Shown: positions 1-11,190, counted from the stretch's first letter. The stretch is 41,056 bases of DNA from Gyrodactylus bullatarudis (GCA_012064415.1 SSNU01000010.1:130078-171133), one strand, 5' to 3'. Notes: generated by a model from the sequence alone, not told the origin. Numbers and translations: made by a program.

Positions 1-989
1 TTTTTTATGTATAAAGTTCTGCTGGTGGGATTCATAAAAGGACTCGTGACCTTTGGACATTTGTTTATGATTAAAATTCTTATGTTAACGTGTATTACAA
101 TTAAAAATACATTACGATGCCTAAAACCACTTTTCAATATAATGTCAAAAAATGTTATGCAATATATGCCCATACAGTGTTTTCAACGCCTGCACCTTTA
201 TCAGGGCCTGTACGAATAACAAGGTAAATGTGAAATGAATGAATTTTATGCTCTCTAAAATTTTAATTCCAGAACATAAGATTCCCAACCCCCTTTCACA
301 TTAGGAGTAGAAAGACCTTATGTTTTATTTTTGTCTTTAAACCCTCCCTATCCCCCTTAGCAATGTTTTTACATGTTAGCGAATACATTTTTTCTGCTTA
401 ACCAACAAGCAAGCTCATCCATATTCATTAGGATGTGAAAGATAAAAATTGAATGTTTGATTTGCGATTTTCTCATCCAATGACTCCCCCTTTTTTCGCA
501 CAATTACAAGAGATTATTGTTGGGAGAAAGTCAGGTTAGGAAGTTGATCCGATAATTCTCTGACAGCTGTTTTATGGAAAGATACCCGATCCATGAACAA
601 AATACCTTCTCTGTTTTCCTCGACCAACGTTTGATGTAAGCTTTGTTACATGATCCACATGATTGAGTATTCATTCAAGCATTTTCAAATGACTCATGAA
701 TGAAGGTATGAAAATATAACAGAAAATTAGTGAAATAGAAGTGTTAAAATTAAAAAAAACCTACTTTGGTTTCTCGATAGCCATCTTGGGGCACGGCTTT
801 TACCGATGATTATAAGTGTTGACTTCTCACCAACTGCGTTAACCATCAATACAGCTGTATACCGAGTGCGATCATCCTTCACTGATTTTTGAGTTTGTCC
901 TTGATTTTAATTATAGAATTTTTCCTTACCAATCGGCTGTAAACTTTTTTCAGGAGCTTCTTTAAGAACCAAGGGACTTCATCCACATT
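1..989 (-). mobile_element. Inverted 3' portion of a pogo/Tigger transposon (left arm)
   Basis: This stretch is the reverse complement of parts of the Tigger copy at 4221-5443. Positions 1-126 match 5318-5443, about 390-520 match 5190-5313, and about 530-989 match 4679-4221. Relative to the right copy it lacks the block at about 4685-5190 and carries about 260 bp (127-389) that I cannot assign. It holds no complete transposase. Where the right copy has a stop after the first catalytic-Asp motif (DEVP), this arm reads Trp, so it is an independent copy rather than a recent duplicate. The outer end lies beyond the window. Confidence 0.85.
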
Positions 990-1228
990 CTTTTCCTTTT
1001 TTCAAGATCTATTTTCTTACACTGATTTGTCAGCAATTAAAAAAATAAAAAGGTTTTAAAAGAATAAGATTTAATGAAAACTTCTTCCAAATTCTCCTTT
1101 TAAATTATTTTTAAAAAAAGTTTTTTTTCGTCTCCTCTTTCTTTAAAAAATTGGATGCAAATGTCGATGGAGTTCATTAGGTCGTCTAAATCATTTTCAA
1201 TTGCAGGAACAACATTTCTTTCACATTT

Positions 1229-2021
1229 TTAAAGGGAAATAGCCACGTCCCGGTTGCAGATACTGTTCCAACCATCACAAAGTATATCTTTGGATATCGT
1301 ATAGTGGGAAATTTCCTGCTTCTCTAGTTTTTGGACTTGACCCGCATGCGAAACATGTTCTGCCTTTGTTGCTTGGCCTACGGTCTCTTCTGACCTCATG
1401 CTTTCGTTGTCCAATTCTGTTGACTAAACTCATTTTCTGTTTGTCTCAGATGACTTCAATTTTGTCTATCACATTGTCTTTCGTTATCTTGCCTGCGAGT
1501 CTCAACTCGTTAAGTTCTTCTGCACTTAGGGAGATCACTGCTGCAGCCACCGTGACATCATTTAGATTGAAGTCGCATTCTCTGACCAGTCTTTTGGTTT
1601 TTCTCATGAGTTCAGTAGGTTCCATGTACGGGTTTTTTTGAGTCATCAAATCAATCAAATTCCTGATGTTGTCGCTGCCTATGATATAGTGATCCAGCAA
1701 TTCATTCTTAATTGTTTGATACGTCGTCTTAGGCTTGTCCAAGTCGTCTACTATGTCTGAAACCACCGACAAACTTTCAGGGTCCAGGGAGGCCAGGAAG
1801 ATCGCACGCGCCTTTTTCTTATCAACCTCTTCGGCTTCAAGATACGAGTCAAATCCTATGAAGAATTGTACCAACTCTGAGTAAGTCTTGGGTAATGACC
1901 TCGTCACCGTGATATGTCTAGCCGGAGCCGTGCCAGTAACCTTATAAGCCTCGGTCTGCTGTACTGTATGCCTGTCCAGCCTGCTTCTGTTCTGAGACAT
2001 AACACGGTTTTCGATATTCAT
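1229..2021 (-). pseudogene. gag: Ty3/gypsy-type Gag with degenerate zinc knuckle
   Basis: The main frame (2021 down to 1446, 191 aa, ATG at 2021) looks like a gypsy-group Gag: a capsid-like block around residues 45-170 containing FFIGFDSYLEAEEVDKKKAR and LDPESLSVVSDIVDDL, with a charged C-terminus. The product would form the retrotransposon particle. After a frameshift near 1440 the frame continues to about 1229 and reads CFACG near 1340, the start of a CCHC knuckle whose later His and Cys are lost. No protease or RT follows, because the arm of the inverted Tigger begins below. The Gag is unlike the second gypsy Gag at 23879-24547, so it is a separate lineage. Confidence 0.75.
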
Positions 2022-2237
2022 ATTATGTGTTTATTGACAAAATAAAACAATCTTTATGGCCATGTTTAAAACTATTCTTTTAAACTTTGGCGTTAATATG
2101 ACAATATTAATAATAATTCCTAATACATACAAACCAGTTCTCTTTTGAGATTTCTTGTATCCAAATTAGGATTACAATTAAAATGAATTGGGGGGTTAAA
2201 AAGTGTATAATTTATAAGTCCTGAGTCATGACATTGA

Positions 2238-3365
2238 TTAAAATTGTCTCGTTTGGAAAATGGAGGTAATATTTGTTTGTATTGGGGGTTTGGTTGTTAT
2301 TGTTACCTGTTGAATGTTCCTCCTCTCTGTTTCGATAGGTTTCTTTTTGTTCCCAAGAACGGGTTTTGGAAGAACTAAAGGTTGAATGAACTTTTTTTGG
2401 ACACATATACTGGGTTGTTCCTTCTCTATAAGTATTGCCTCGGCTATTTTGAGAGCTGCGATGCTGTTTCCTGTTAGTATGTAAATGATTTCAAAATTTT
2501 CATGGGAAACCTTCTCTTCGCATTCTCTAACGTGTTGCCTTATGGCTGTCGATCCTGTGTAAAAGTGTTCGGAGACTCTTTCTTCGAGTCTTTTTGTTGT
2601 ATGACCAATGTACTCTGCATTACATTTGAATTTGTATACCACATATGATTCTGATAATAGGTTTGGTCTGTCTTCCGTTTTGTTTATGAACATTCTCTTG
2701 GATTTGAATCTTGGCTCACACATGGGAAATGTTGACTCACACTATTGTTTTATTTTGCTTTTGGTTGTGATTTCCAAGACCTCTCCTTTGAATGGTAAGA
2801 ATATGTCAATTTTCTCTTTCGACTCTAAGTTTTCATCCTTTGGTTCGTCCCATTTCAAAGCATTTTCCACGAAGTCTGCTGGATAATTGTTTTCGGTGAA
2901 CACTTGCTTGAATTTGATTTTTTCGTCCTCTAAGCAATCTGATGATACTAGTTTTTCTAGTCTTGAGAATAGTGATTTTACCAATCCCTTTTTGGTAGTC
3001 TTCGGAGACAAAGAGTTGAAATTTAGGAGTTTACCTGTAGAAGTTGATTTTCTGAAGATTTTTCTTTGTATTTGACCATTTTCTTGTCTGTTTAACAAGA
3101 GCTCTAAGAACGGCATTTGGTTAATTGCTTCTACTTCCATGGTGAATTTAAGACTCTCATAGGCAGTATTCGCAGCTTCTAAAAGGCAGTTTAGTTCTAA
3201 GTTCTTGTCTACGATCATTAAGATGTCGTCAACATATCTTCTGTAGATTTTAGCTTTGCTAATGAGGGGTGCTAGTGGTCCTGATTCTAATTTTCCCATG
3301 CAAATTTCTGCAAGCAAAGGACCTAATGGTGTACCCAAGATACAAGAAATCTCAAAAGAGAACAT
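2238..3365 (-). pseudogene. Penelope-like element: RT C-terminal half plus GIY-YIG endonuclease, one in-frame stop
   Basis: Two frames, 3365-2742 and 2723-2238, are in the same phase and are separated only by a TAG at 2742-2744. Joined they give about 375 residues. The RT part has the motif-B-like segment LGTPLGPLLAEICMGKLE and an intact catalytic YVDD box (RRYVDDIL). The second part is a GIY-YIG nuclease: VVYKFKCN, then AEYIGHTTKRLEERVSEH. PLEs use this pair to nick DNA and copy RNA at the nick. The N-terminal half of RT is absent; similarity stops at about 3350, so the copy is 5'-truncated. Damage is slight compared with neighbouring PLEs, which suggests a fairly young copy. Confidence 0.88.
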
Positions 3366-3542
3366 TAAACAAAAGAGAGTAATTAATTACACACACAAAA
3401 ATTGTACATTTTCACCCCTCGCATGGCTCATGTGAGGGGACCCATATTCATATCTATTCTCATGTATACTCAGAAACTATTACTACCTATGAAAGGCTGA
3501 CCAATCAAACTCTTTTGTGTAATATTGATGCATTTATATTTG

Positions 3543-3597
3543 GCATGTAAAGACTGAAGAGTATGCCCGAAATAGAGCTCAATCTCTTCATATTCTC
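3543..3597 (+). ncRNA. Hammerhead-ribozyme-like core A1
   Basis: CTGAAGA (3554-3560), an 8-nt helix II segment (3561-3568) and GAAA (3569-3572) match the hammerhead core order. Helix III is minimal (AU/AU), with U16.1 at 3583 and a predicted cleavage after C 3584. Helix I pairs AAGA (3550-3553) with TCTT (3585-3588), with further weak pairs outwards. Hammerheads with short helix III are known from PLE terminal repeats. Helix II here has only its closing G-C pair, so activity is doubtful. It lies near, but on the strand opposite to, the PLE at 2238-3365. Confidence 0.5.
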
Positions 3598-3716
3598 AGG
3601 CATCGCCTTTCTTATAAAAAATGACTAACACCATAGCTTAAGTTAAAGATGACTTAACTCATCACTTGATAGAAGAAAACCTCAATCCACAGCTAAGTTT
3701 ATTGTTCAAAACAATT

Positions 3717-5075
3717 ATGGTACAGAGGATCACCATTGCTACTAAAGTGGAAATTCTAAAGCTTCGGTTTCGCCAAGAATTTAGTCCTCACTTCATTAGC
3801 ACATTTTTATCAGTCAACATCCGTTTGGTTAAATTCACCATCAACCGTGTCGAGAACTCAGCTGAGGAATCCCTAAACTATAGAAAGTAAAACTGCACTT
3901 CTAATCTTCAAACATCTCAGCTTACATTACGGATTATTGAAGAGGTTATGTTCCTGAGACGCAAAATCATTCCTGTTATTCCTTCTAGGATGATAAAGAT
4001 TGCCAAAAAACTCACTCGTGACATGAGGCTTCAAGATTTCAAATGTTCGAAGCATTTCTGCAGGCTTGTAATAAAGAAAGCTAATATAAAGTTTAAAAAA
4101 GTAAGGTTTTTTATTCATCTTTATCTCTGTGGTACAGAAATTCTAGATTTTGCTGAAATTGATGAGTTTTACGAGAATCTTCCAAACATACTGTTTTTCT
4201 ATGATCAACGAAACACATTCAATATGGATGAAGTCCCTTAGTTCTTAAAGAAGCTCCTGAAAAAAGTTTACAGCCGATTAGTAAGGAAAAATTCTATAAT
4301 TAAAATCAAAAACAAACTCAAAAATCAGTGAAGGATGATCGCACTCGGTATACAGCTGTATTGATGGTTAACGCAGTTGGTGAGAAGTCAACACTTATAA
4401 TCATCGGTAAAAGCCGTGCCCCAAGATGGCTATCGAGAAACCAAAGTAGGTTTTTTTTAATTTTAACACTTCTATTTCACTAATTTTCTGTTATATTTTC
4501 ATACCTTCATTCATGAGTCATTTGAAAATGCTTGAATGAATACTCAATCATGTGGATCATGTAACAAAGCTTACATCAAACGTTGGTCGAGGAAAACAGA
4601 GAAGGTATTTTGTTCATGGATCGGGTATCTTTCCATAAAACAGCTGTCAGAGAATTATCGGATCAACTTCCTAACCTGACTTTCTCCTTCTTTCCTCCTA
4701 ATTCTACTCCAGTCACACAACCAATCGACGTTGGAAGGCTCAAAGAAGAACATTTTCGCCTAATCGACCTAGTCTTGAGAAAGTATGATGGTTGAAAAAC
4801 TTTTAAGCACCAACCGCTGTTGTGAGATGGCAGTTGAAGCCTGGGAAGATGTGAACTCAATAACGATATCAAAATTTTTCGAGGTTACACGTCTGAAGGA
4901 AACGAGGCATGTAAGCCTGGATTTGAACGCAGATGAATTCGTGATGCAGTTCATGAGGATAGAAACAGCAGTGAGAAGAAACCGAGCGCTGTTTAACAAA
5001 GTTGAAGAGTGTGAAAATCAGTTCAGGAATGATCAGATGGTTTTAGAAGCGTTTGAAAGAATAAATTTTATTTAA
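3717..5075 (+). pseudogene. pogo/Tigger (DDE_1, CENP-B-like) transposase
   Basis: Several frames together give one transposase. An N-terminal helix-turn-helix starts MVQRITIATKVEILKLRF (3717). A CENP-B-type second DNA-binding domain spans 3948-4100 and ends NIKFKK. An intron (4101-4137) follows, then the first catalytic Asp in FNMDEVP (about 4219-4239). The frame then shifts to read YTAVLMVNAVGEKSTLIIIG (about 4345-4404). The second Asp lies in ILFMDRVSFHK (4607-4640), and the third in PNSTPVTQPIDVGRLK. An acidic C-terminus ends with TAA at 5073-5075. At least two stops and two frameshifts make it inactive. A second intron may begin at GTAGGT (about 4446), but its acceptor is unclear. Confidence 0.85.
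4101..4137 (+). other. Probable 37-nt GT-AG intron in Tigger transposase
   Basis: GTAAGG at the left end and GTACAG at the right end interrupt the frame just after NIKFKK. Removing the 37 nt joins this to EILDFAEIDEFYENLP, which aligns with the linker before the first catalytic Asp in this family. The transposase at 20594-20645 has an intron at the equivalent codon, which supports the call. Confidence 0.65.
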
Positions 5076-5455
5076 TTTACAACTTTCATTGTTTTCATTG
5101 ATGGGTTTATTTCCGTATCATTGTCTTCTAGAGCACACATTCAAAATTTTCAACACTTAAATAAACAGTATCTTTGATGTGTGACACCCAACAATAATCT
5201 CTTGTAATTGTGCGAAAAAAGGGGGAGTCATTGGATGAGAAAATCGCAAATCAAACATTCAATTTTTATCTTTCACATCCTAATGAATATGGATGAGCTT
5301 GCTTGTTGGTTAAAGTTTTAGGCATCGTAATGTATTTTTAATTGTAATACACGTTAACATAAGAATTTTAATCATAAACAAATGTCCAAAGGTCACGAGT
5401 CCTTTTATGAATCCCACCAGCAGAACTTTATACATAAAAAAGACTCTTTACTGTA

Positions 5456-6089
5456 TTTAGAAAATCTTTTTTTCTTAGTTTTTAGTAGATACATATTTCA
5501 AAAAAAGCTCAAATTTATAGGAAATAAGAATGATGCCAAGCGTTTTAAAATGAAGGCGTCTATTTCAGGCATACTCATCAGTGTGATATCTACAAATAAT
5601 CAATTCAAAGTTAAGATACTGATCATTCCCGGAAACAGTATCACATATATAAGAAGTCATTCTTCGTTTTAACTTTCCAAAAGCATAAACAATTAAGTTG
5701 AAAAGAGTTGCCAGTTATAAATAATACCAATGTGTGAAATTCGACTTCAAAAAGAATAATGATGTAGGCATTTTACATGGAAATCTAATTAGTGCCAACA
5801 ATTTTCAAACAACTACGAAGCATAGAATTGTAATTTCTTCAACAATTGGAGAAAATCCCAATTATCTTTGGAGCCAATATGAAAAAATAGAAATGAAGAC
5901 GAATAATGTTTTATTCATTAAGGTTTTCCACCATTCATTTTATGCATTAAGGCTTCAATAATCGTGAAAAGAAATCATACAAAAGAAGATCAGAGAGAAT
6001 CAAAATAATTTCTATCATAACGTCAGTTATTCTTAAGTTTACATATAAAAGACAATATTTACAACTTAAAAAGTTAATATATTCTCATT
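5456..6089 (+). other. No recognisable gene
   Basis: AT-rich sequence with short open frames only, the longest being 75 and 96 codons. None resembles a known family, and I see no repeat shared with other parts of the window. It separates the Tigger 3' end from the first Tc1-like copy. Confidence 0.5.
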
Positions 6090-6620
6090 CGTCAAATAGA
6101 AATCTCCACAACACGATGAGGAGGATTGGTTAAATAACAGAAAGATGCTCTTAATGTACCAAATTTGACAAGCACAAGAAAGATGGGTGAGTTTTGTACA
6201 GGAAAATGAGTGTTGGAAGTCCTATCTTTGCTGATAAAGTGACATTCTCTAACCAAGAGTATTCTGGCTGGGAAAAAGTTTTAACTTGTGGCGAATTGGC
6301 GTATGACGAAACGAAGTCTATACGAAGAAAAAAAAGGATAAAAGTTGTCGATTTTTCAGCAAAAAGTACTGACGTCAATGTAATTGAGAATATATTTGGC
6401 ATAATGAGTATATATATTGGTAATTTTGAATTCAAAAGAAATATTGAGAATGTATTATTACATTTTTAGGTACTTCGTGTCTGGTGATGATTTCTCAAAT
6501 GACATTGATGAAAAAGAGTAGTAGTAAGTAAAAGCTACTGTGGACAGATGCATTGAGCTCATTCCACGACGATTCCAGAAATTTATAGAAAATAGAGTTG
6601 AAACGATAGATTATTAATAA
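6090..6620 (+). pseudogene. Tc1-like transposase, internally deleted
   Basis: Fragments align with the fuller copy at 9150-9960. In order these are: VPNLTSTRKM (about 6157); DKVTFSNQEYSGWEKVL around the first catalytic Asp (6235-6285); then, after a jump, IKVVDFSAKSTDVNVIEN containing the catalytic Glu (6339-6392); and IPRRFQKFIENRVETIDY at the C-terminus (to about 6617). The segment with the second catalytic Asp is missing between SIRRKKR and IKVVDF, a deletion of about 230 bp. Stops interrupt the N-terminal part. A Tc1-like transposase cuts and pastes its element at TA sites; this copy cannot. Confidence 0.8.
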
Positions 6621-7675
6621 ACCATATTGTATTGAAGATAATATATAAATTAGAATGAAATAATTATTAAACAGATTTAAGAATCATTAATTATGCTCAT
6701 TCATTGTTTTTATAGTTACTCTAATTCACTCATTAAAAATGAAATATTAATAACTAGGACTTAATATTTTGATATTTTTATATGATCATCTGATTCATAA
6801 GAAGATCGAACAGTCGAAAGAAATCGCATCAAATTTATCGAGTTGGTATTAAAATGATTAAATTAATAACACATTCACAGTTATGTACCGGATTATATCA
6901 TTTCAAGTTGAAATTTCATCTCAAACTTGGTATCAAAATATAGGTTTTATAATTTCAAATTAACTAGAAATATCTCGTTCTAGGTGTTTAGATAATATAC
7001 TTCTAGTTAATATTTTTAAGTATAGGTATTATTTACTATTAAAATTATTTCATTAATAATAAAGGGGTCATTCTCAAAATTCGGTAAATTAATTAAGCAA
7101 AAAATTATATTCATTGTAAAACTCAGAACTACTCCGATGTTGAAAAAACTCTTGCGCTATAAATCCTATTCTCATAGAAAAAAATTGATGTAAGTTTTTT
7201 TCTTTTTCTTGATATTTATGATCATATTTGAAGAAAATAAGATACTGAAAAACAGAAATGGATTTAAATTTTATTCTTCTGGTTTATAAGTGAAATTGTG
7301 TTCATCTCTGGTTTATTCGTTAATATTTTTACAGAAAAAACAGAAACTTAAGGTATGATCAGTTCTTAAGTGCAACATTAAATATACTGTAACGCTATTT
7401 AAATCTATTTTTCCTTTTTAAGAGAGATAAATGTGTAGGTTTAATCAGTTTAATGAATCAAAATAACGCCTCATCTGTATCGAATAATTTACTGAAGATT
7501 TTAGTAGTTCGTCCATATCTACTGTATATATGTTACCGTACAAACCCTGAATCATTAAATATTTATATTTGCTAATACAAAGCAGTAAAGTAACAAGTAG
7601 ACCTGTCCATATCGACTTTCGATATTTTTCGATATGGGGATATATCGAGCCATATCGAACTGCAATACTCATTCG
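6621..7675 (+). other. No recognisable gene; flank of nested element
   Basis: AT-rich sequence without a long frame or known motif. Between about 7605 and 7660 it has several copies of the hexamer-like string ATATCGA (as in TTTCGATATTTTTCGATATGG), giving local dyads. Similar ATATCGA-rich sequence occurs on the other side of the palindromic transposon at about 8640-8705, so that transposon appears to sit inside an older repeat. Confidence 0.45.
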
Positions 7676-7687
7676 GTATATATGTTA

Positions 7688-8632
7688 CAGTATATTCTTA
7701 AAATTAGTTTTTTTATAAATATCCTAGTACAATCTTAAAACCAGTACAAAACTAGTAAATCCTTAAAATAATTTAAATTTTAAGGAAACACTAATTTCGT
7801 ACTGTGCTTGTCTAGTTAGTCTTTTTTCTTATTCAGAAGTTTCAAGATACTATCATTAAAATTGTTCACATTTTTTTACCATCTGATTTGAAAACAACCA
7901 CTCAAATAGAAATTTATCAGACTTGAAGAGAACTGTGTTGAGAGAGCAAACCAAGACATTCAACCCAAGCTTACATGTAACACATCTTTATCATCAAAGG
8001 ATCCAGAACCAGACTTTGAATACCTCATTATTGACGAAGGTAAGAATTTACTATCGAAAATCCCTGAATTCTATCGAGCAAGAGAAGATCCTGGACATCT
8101 TAAAGAGGTTATATTTAGGTTCTAGTAAAGGGGCTTAAATAATTGGTATCAGGTTGGTATTTCTTGGTGGTAGATTTACCCTTGAAAGGTTAAAAGTATT
8201 CCCAGAGGTATTTATGAATCCAGAAGACTTGACCAGATTAAAACTTCCAACACGATCGGCTGCAATGGGAAATTCTCTGGAAAAGGATTTTAGAGGTGCA
8301 ATTACACTAAATACTGCAGAATACTTCATGTAATTGTAAAAATAGAGGTCTTTGATGTAATTCAAAGTGCTATCATTCCCTCTTTTATTGAAATAATTTT
8401 TTGGTATATTTTATGTAAAAAAAATTCAGCTTAGAATGGAAGTATTAACAGTGTCCAAGTCTAGTGACAGTATCTTGAAACTTCTGAATAAGAAAAAAGA
8501 CTAACTAGACAAGCCCAGTACGAAATTAGTGTTTCCTTAAAATTTAAATTATTTTAAGGATTTACTAGTTTTGTACTGGTTTTAAGATTGTACTAGGATA
8601 TTTATAAAAAAAATAATTTTAAGAATATACTG
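7688..8632. mobile_element. 945-bp DNA transposon with about 165-bp terminal inverted repeats
   Basis: Positions 7688-7852 and 8467-8632 are inverted copies. The element begins CAGTATATTCTTAAAATTA, ends with the complement, and is flanked by TA on both sides (7686-7687 and 8633-8634), as for Tc1/mariner or pogo elements. The symmetry runs about 12 bp further out (TATATATGT / ACATATATA), so the true boundary may be there. The repeat also carries an inner dyad (AATTTAAATT) and ends inside at TTCAGAAGTTTCAAGATAC. The interior encodes no transposase, so the element is non-autonomous. Confidence 0.8.
7925..8336 (+). pseudogene. Coding-like interior of the palindromic transposon, unknown origin
   Basis: Between the inverted repeats two stretches read like real protein. 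One reads through SSKDPEPDFEYLIIDEGKNL and continues to about 8118. In another frame, about 8146-8332, there is VFLGGRFTLERLKVFPEVFM and LPTRSAAMGNSLEKDF, ending at a stop after EYFM. GTAAGAATT after the IIDEG motif resembles a 5' splice site. I do not recognise the family; IIDEG recalls a Walker-B-like strand, but that is weak. It could be a captured host gene piece or the remnant of an unrelated transposon protein. Confidence 0.35.
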
Positions 8633-8635
8633 TAA

Positions 8636-9140
8636 CATATATATCGAGGCTACACCGAGCTCCATCAATATACCGATAGAGATATTGAATTCCCACAATA
8701 TCATCTCGATATTAGGGTCAGAGAAATAATACCCCTCCCCCCTTAGTAAAGATTTCACACGTTTTTGTGTCTTTATAAATTACTCATTATATTTAGCGAT
8801 CTTATAGTCAAACGATTCCAAGTTACAGCTCAATTCTCATGATGGAGAGTTTAAAGGAGAAATGAATTATTGAGATTTTAAATTATATATTCATTTGATA
8901 TATCCTTTTCTCAACCTCATAAGAGTTTGATAATTTTTGTACCATGTAATTGTTCTTCGAGACACACTGAACACTTTCGGATGCAACTATTGTAGGAATT
9001 ATTCCATTTAAATACTAAATAATAAATATCAGCCTTCTAGGATACGTTTTTCGAATACTCAAGAAAATTCTGGATCATCTACCGTTGAGAAGGATGAGTT
9101 AAAACTTTCAAATTGAATGTAGGAATCAAAAAACAAGCCT
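8636..9140 (+). other. No recognisable gene
   Basis: Begins with the ATATCGA-type flank of the older repeat (to about 8710), followed by AT-rich sequence with no frame or motif I can assign. Confidence 0.45.
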
Positions 9141-9149
9141 TGATTTGGG

Positions 9150-9960
9150 TAAGAACATTTGGTCCGAAATTTTACACTAATTTGGATTAGGCGAAGGACT
9201 TATTTAACTTGGCCAACCTGTTTTCATCAATGATAGTCCAGCACGGCTCATTTTTGCAAGACAAGTCCCCAATCTTACTGAACGACATAAGAGAGAGAGG
9301 TTAGAATTCGCCTTGAACAATATTGATAAGCCTCTCGAATATTGGCTTGGAATGCATTTCACTGATGAAGTGACTTTCTCAAATCAAAAGTTCTCAGAAT
9401 GGGGAAGAGTCCTTTTATGTGATGATTTGACTATTGCAAGAACGAGACCTATCCGGAAAGAGAAGTTTCCAAAGAAGGTTATGTTTTTTGCAAGTATAAA
9501 GTATGACAGTGGAATACAATTAAACCCAGCATCTGGTAATATTGATGGAAGAAAATTTATCCAACTCTTCAATCAAAATTTCAGATCATATGATGGATTC
9601 AGAAGGGAATGGCTTGATGTGCTTATGGACCATGCCCCGGTTTATGATGTAGGTCATGTCAACGCTTGTTTAAGAAGAGCTAGGATCAACGTCATTGATT
9701 TCCCTGCTAAAAGTCTTATATTAATGTCATTGAAAATGTTTTTGGAATAAGGAAACGATTTTGGTAATAAAAATAGTAAAATTAGCTTTACTCAAGTTTA
9801 TTTCTCAAGGTATAAAGTTTCCACCAACGATATAAACGAAAAGGTTCAGAGATTGGCAAATTTCCCTGAAGTGAAGGAAGCCATGAAAAAGTGCATTTTA
9901 TCAATTCCTCGTCGGCTCCAGAAAATAATAGATCTTAGAGGAGAAATGTCAGATTATTAA
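9150..9960 (+). pseudogene. Tc1-like (DD34E) transposase, lacking its HTH part and frameshifted
   Basis: The frame runs without a start codon from about 9238 (ARLIFARQVPNLTERHKRER) to 9750. The first catalytic Asp is in HFTDEVTFSNQKFSEWGRVL (9358-9417) and the second in WLDVLMDHAPVYDVG (9610-9654). A one-base loss near 9714 shifts the frame, after which YINVIENVFGIRKRFW carries the catalytic Glu. About 34 residues separate the second Asp and the Glu, the DD34E spacing of Tc1 elements. The C-terminus IPRRLQKIIDLRGEMSDY ends at TAA 9958-9960. No DNA-binding domain is visible upstream. It belongs to the same family as 6090-6620. Confidence 0.85.
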
Positions 9961-10536
9961 TTATCATTATATTTTAAATGTATACAGATTTTCAATAAAT
10001 TTTTACTTTCTTTAAAGAGATATTAATAATTAATTACACAATTTTATCACTAGGTGTCAAACCCCTTTCAATATTAGTTATGAGGTAATTAAAGAAGAAA
10101 ATTGAATATAAGGGCATATTTTGATCAATGGAAACCATAAATAGATATAATCTGTTGATAAATACAGGAATGATAGGAATAACCGCACAGTCTGTGTGAC
10201 CTTGAAATGACCTTGAATCCTATTGGCTAGAATATAACGATAATAGAAAAAGTACCAATTCAAATATTTTATACAACTTCATCTAGGTATCATTCGATAG
10301 AGAATTTTTCTATGAATCGAAAAATATATCATATAAGATAAGTCGTGAATCGTACATATTAGAAATGCCTGACATATTAATTCAACCACTATAGATGAGA
10401 TTGAGAAAAACTAGAATTTTCAAGAGTCTCAACTTCAGAGAAAACTGTTGGAAGAAGACTTAACTTGCTGCTACGTGGGTAAAGGATAAATTATTTATTA
10501 ATCAATAAACCCCAATCTATTTGTTCAAAAAAAACT
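9961..10536 (+). other. No recognisable gene
   Basis: Includes the 3' tail of the Tc1-like copy (AATAAA near 9995), then AT-rich sequence with no supported gene. Confidence 0.45.
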
Positions 10537-10780
10537 ATTCGTAAAACCTTTAACTTCCCTAGCCTATGATCTCTTTCACTTTTCTCTCTATTGTTGCTAT
10601 TTATTGGAGTTTTGGTGTTTTTTAAACTTACATGTTATCCTAATCTTATTCATCTTTTGCTATTTCTTTCAGTATTTATGCTAGAAGACAGAACAGAATG
10701 CATAAAAACTTGAACGAAACTCAGCGACTATAAGCCTAGAATATTCGAAAAAAAATTAACAGGGAGATGCTTGTCATCAA
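10537..10780 (+). mobile_element. PLE fragment: family-B non-coding repeat and start of coding region
   Basis: Positions 10537-10676 match the PLE repeat also seen at 14530 and 16141, recognised by TTTCACTTTTCTCTCTATTG and GGAGTTTTGGTG. It is followed directly by a frame reading MLEDRTECIKT and, after a stop, LSDYKP, the segment PLE proteins carry just upstream of the RT domain. An inverted copy of the MLEDRTEC stretch lies at 11156-11188 on the other strand. Confidence 0.6.
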
Positions 10781-10929
10781 TCACATCAAAAATACAACGT
10801 TGGTATTTTTCTGTCCTATGTCATCATTTGATCCGTTTCTTTTCCTACATGTCTTTTGATACATTTTTTGCTGCGAATTAGTGTGTTGGTTTTGGTAGTA
10901 CCATATTGATGCTGACGTAATAAGTTTTT

Positions 10930-11190
10930 CATTGGAGATAATACGTCCACCAACCATTTTTTAGTTTACCTGTGTTTGGTTGTCTCATGTCTAGTATTGG
11001 TCTTAATGGGATGTCGTCATCTGTTGAATGTTATTCGATTTTACGGATCTTTGGGAGTCCATATTGTTTGTTGGTTGTGTTGTTTGAACACCTCAGGCGA
11101 AGGTACGAAAAGCATCTCTTTGAATTTAAATTTTTTTAGTCTAATGATCGCTGTCCTAGTTTTCATGCATTCTGTTCTGTCTTCTAACAT
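10930..11190 (-). pseudogene. PLE reverse transcriptase fragment (N-terminal RT motifs)
   Basis: Read on the minus strand from 11190: MLEDRTECMKTRTAI, then a segment resembling the PLE YGLPKIHK motif (about 11065-11050), then RPILDMRQPNTGKLK (about 11000-10955). These are the conserved steps leading into the PLE RT fingers. Two frameshifts and stops are present, and nothing of the catalytic core follows. Together with the plus-strand piece at 10680 it forms a head-to-head arrangement of two partial copies. Confidence 0.6.

Larger units (their letters stand above)
3660..5453 (+). mobile_element. pogo/Tigger transposon copy (right arm, 3' end at CTG|TA)
   Basis: This copy contains the decayed transposase (3717-5075) and a non-coding tail to 5453. 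The tail ends in ...ACTG followed by TA (5454-5455), as expected for pogo/Tigger elements, which begin CAG, end CTG and insert at TA. Its last third is repeated in inverted orientation at 1-989. The 5' terminal repeat was not recognised upstream of 3660. With the left arm it encloses 3.2 kb of unrelated gypsy and PLE sequence. Confidence 0.7.

Noticed and set aside
8135..8365. 76-codon minus-strand frame inside the palindromic transposon as its gene
   Set aside because: The plus-strand reading of the same DNA looks more protein-like and continues the coding-like interior; the minus-strand frame matches nothing.
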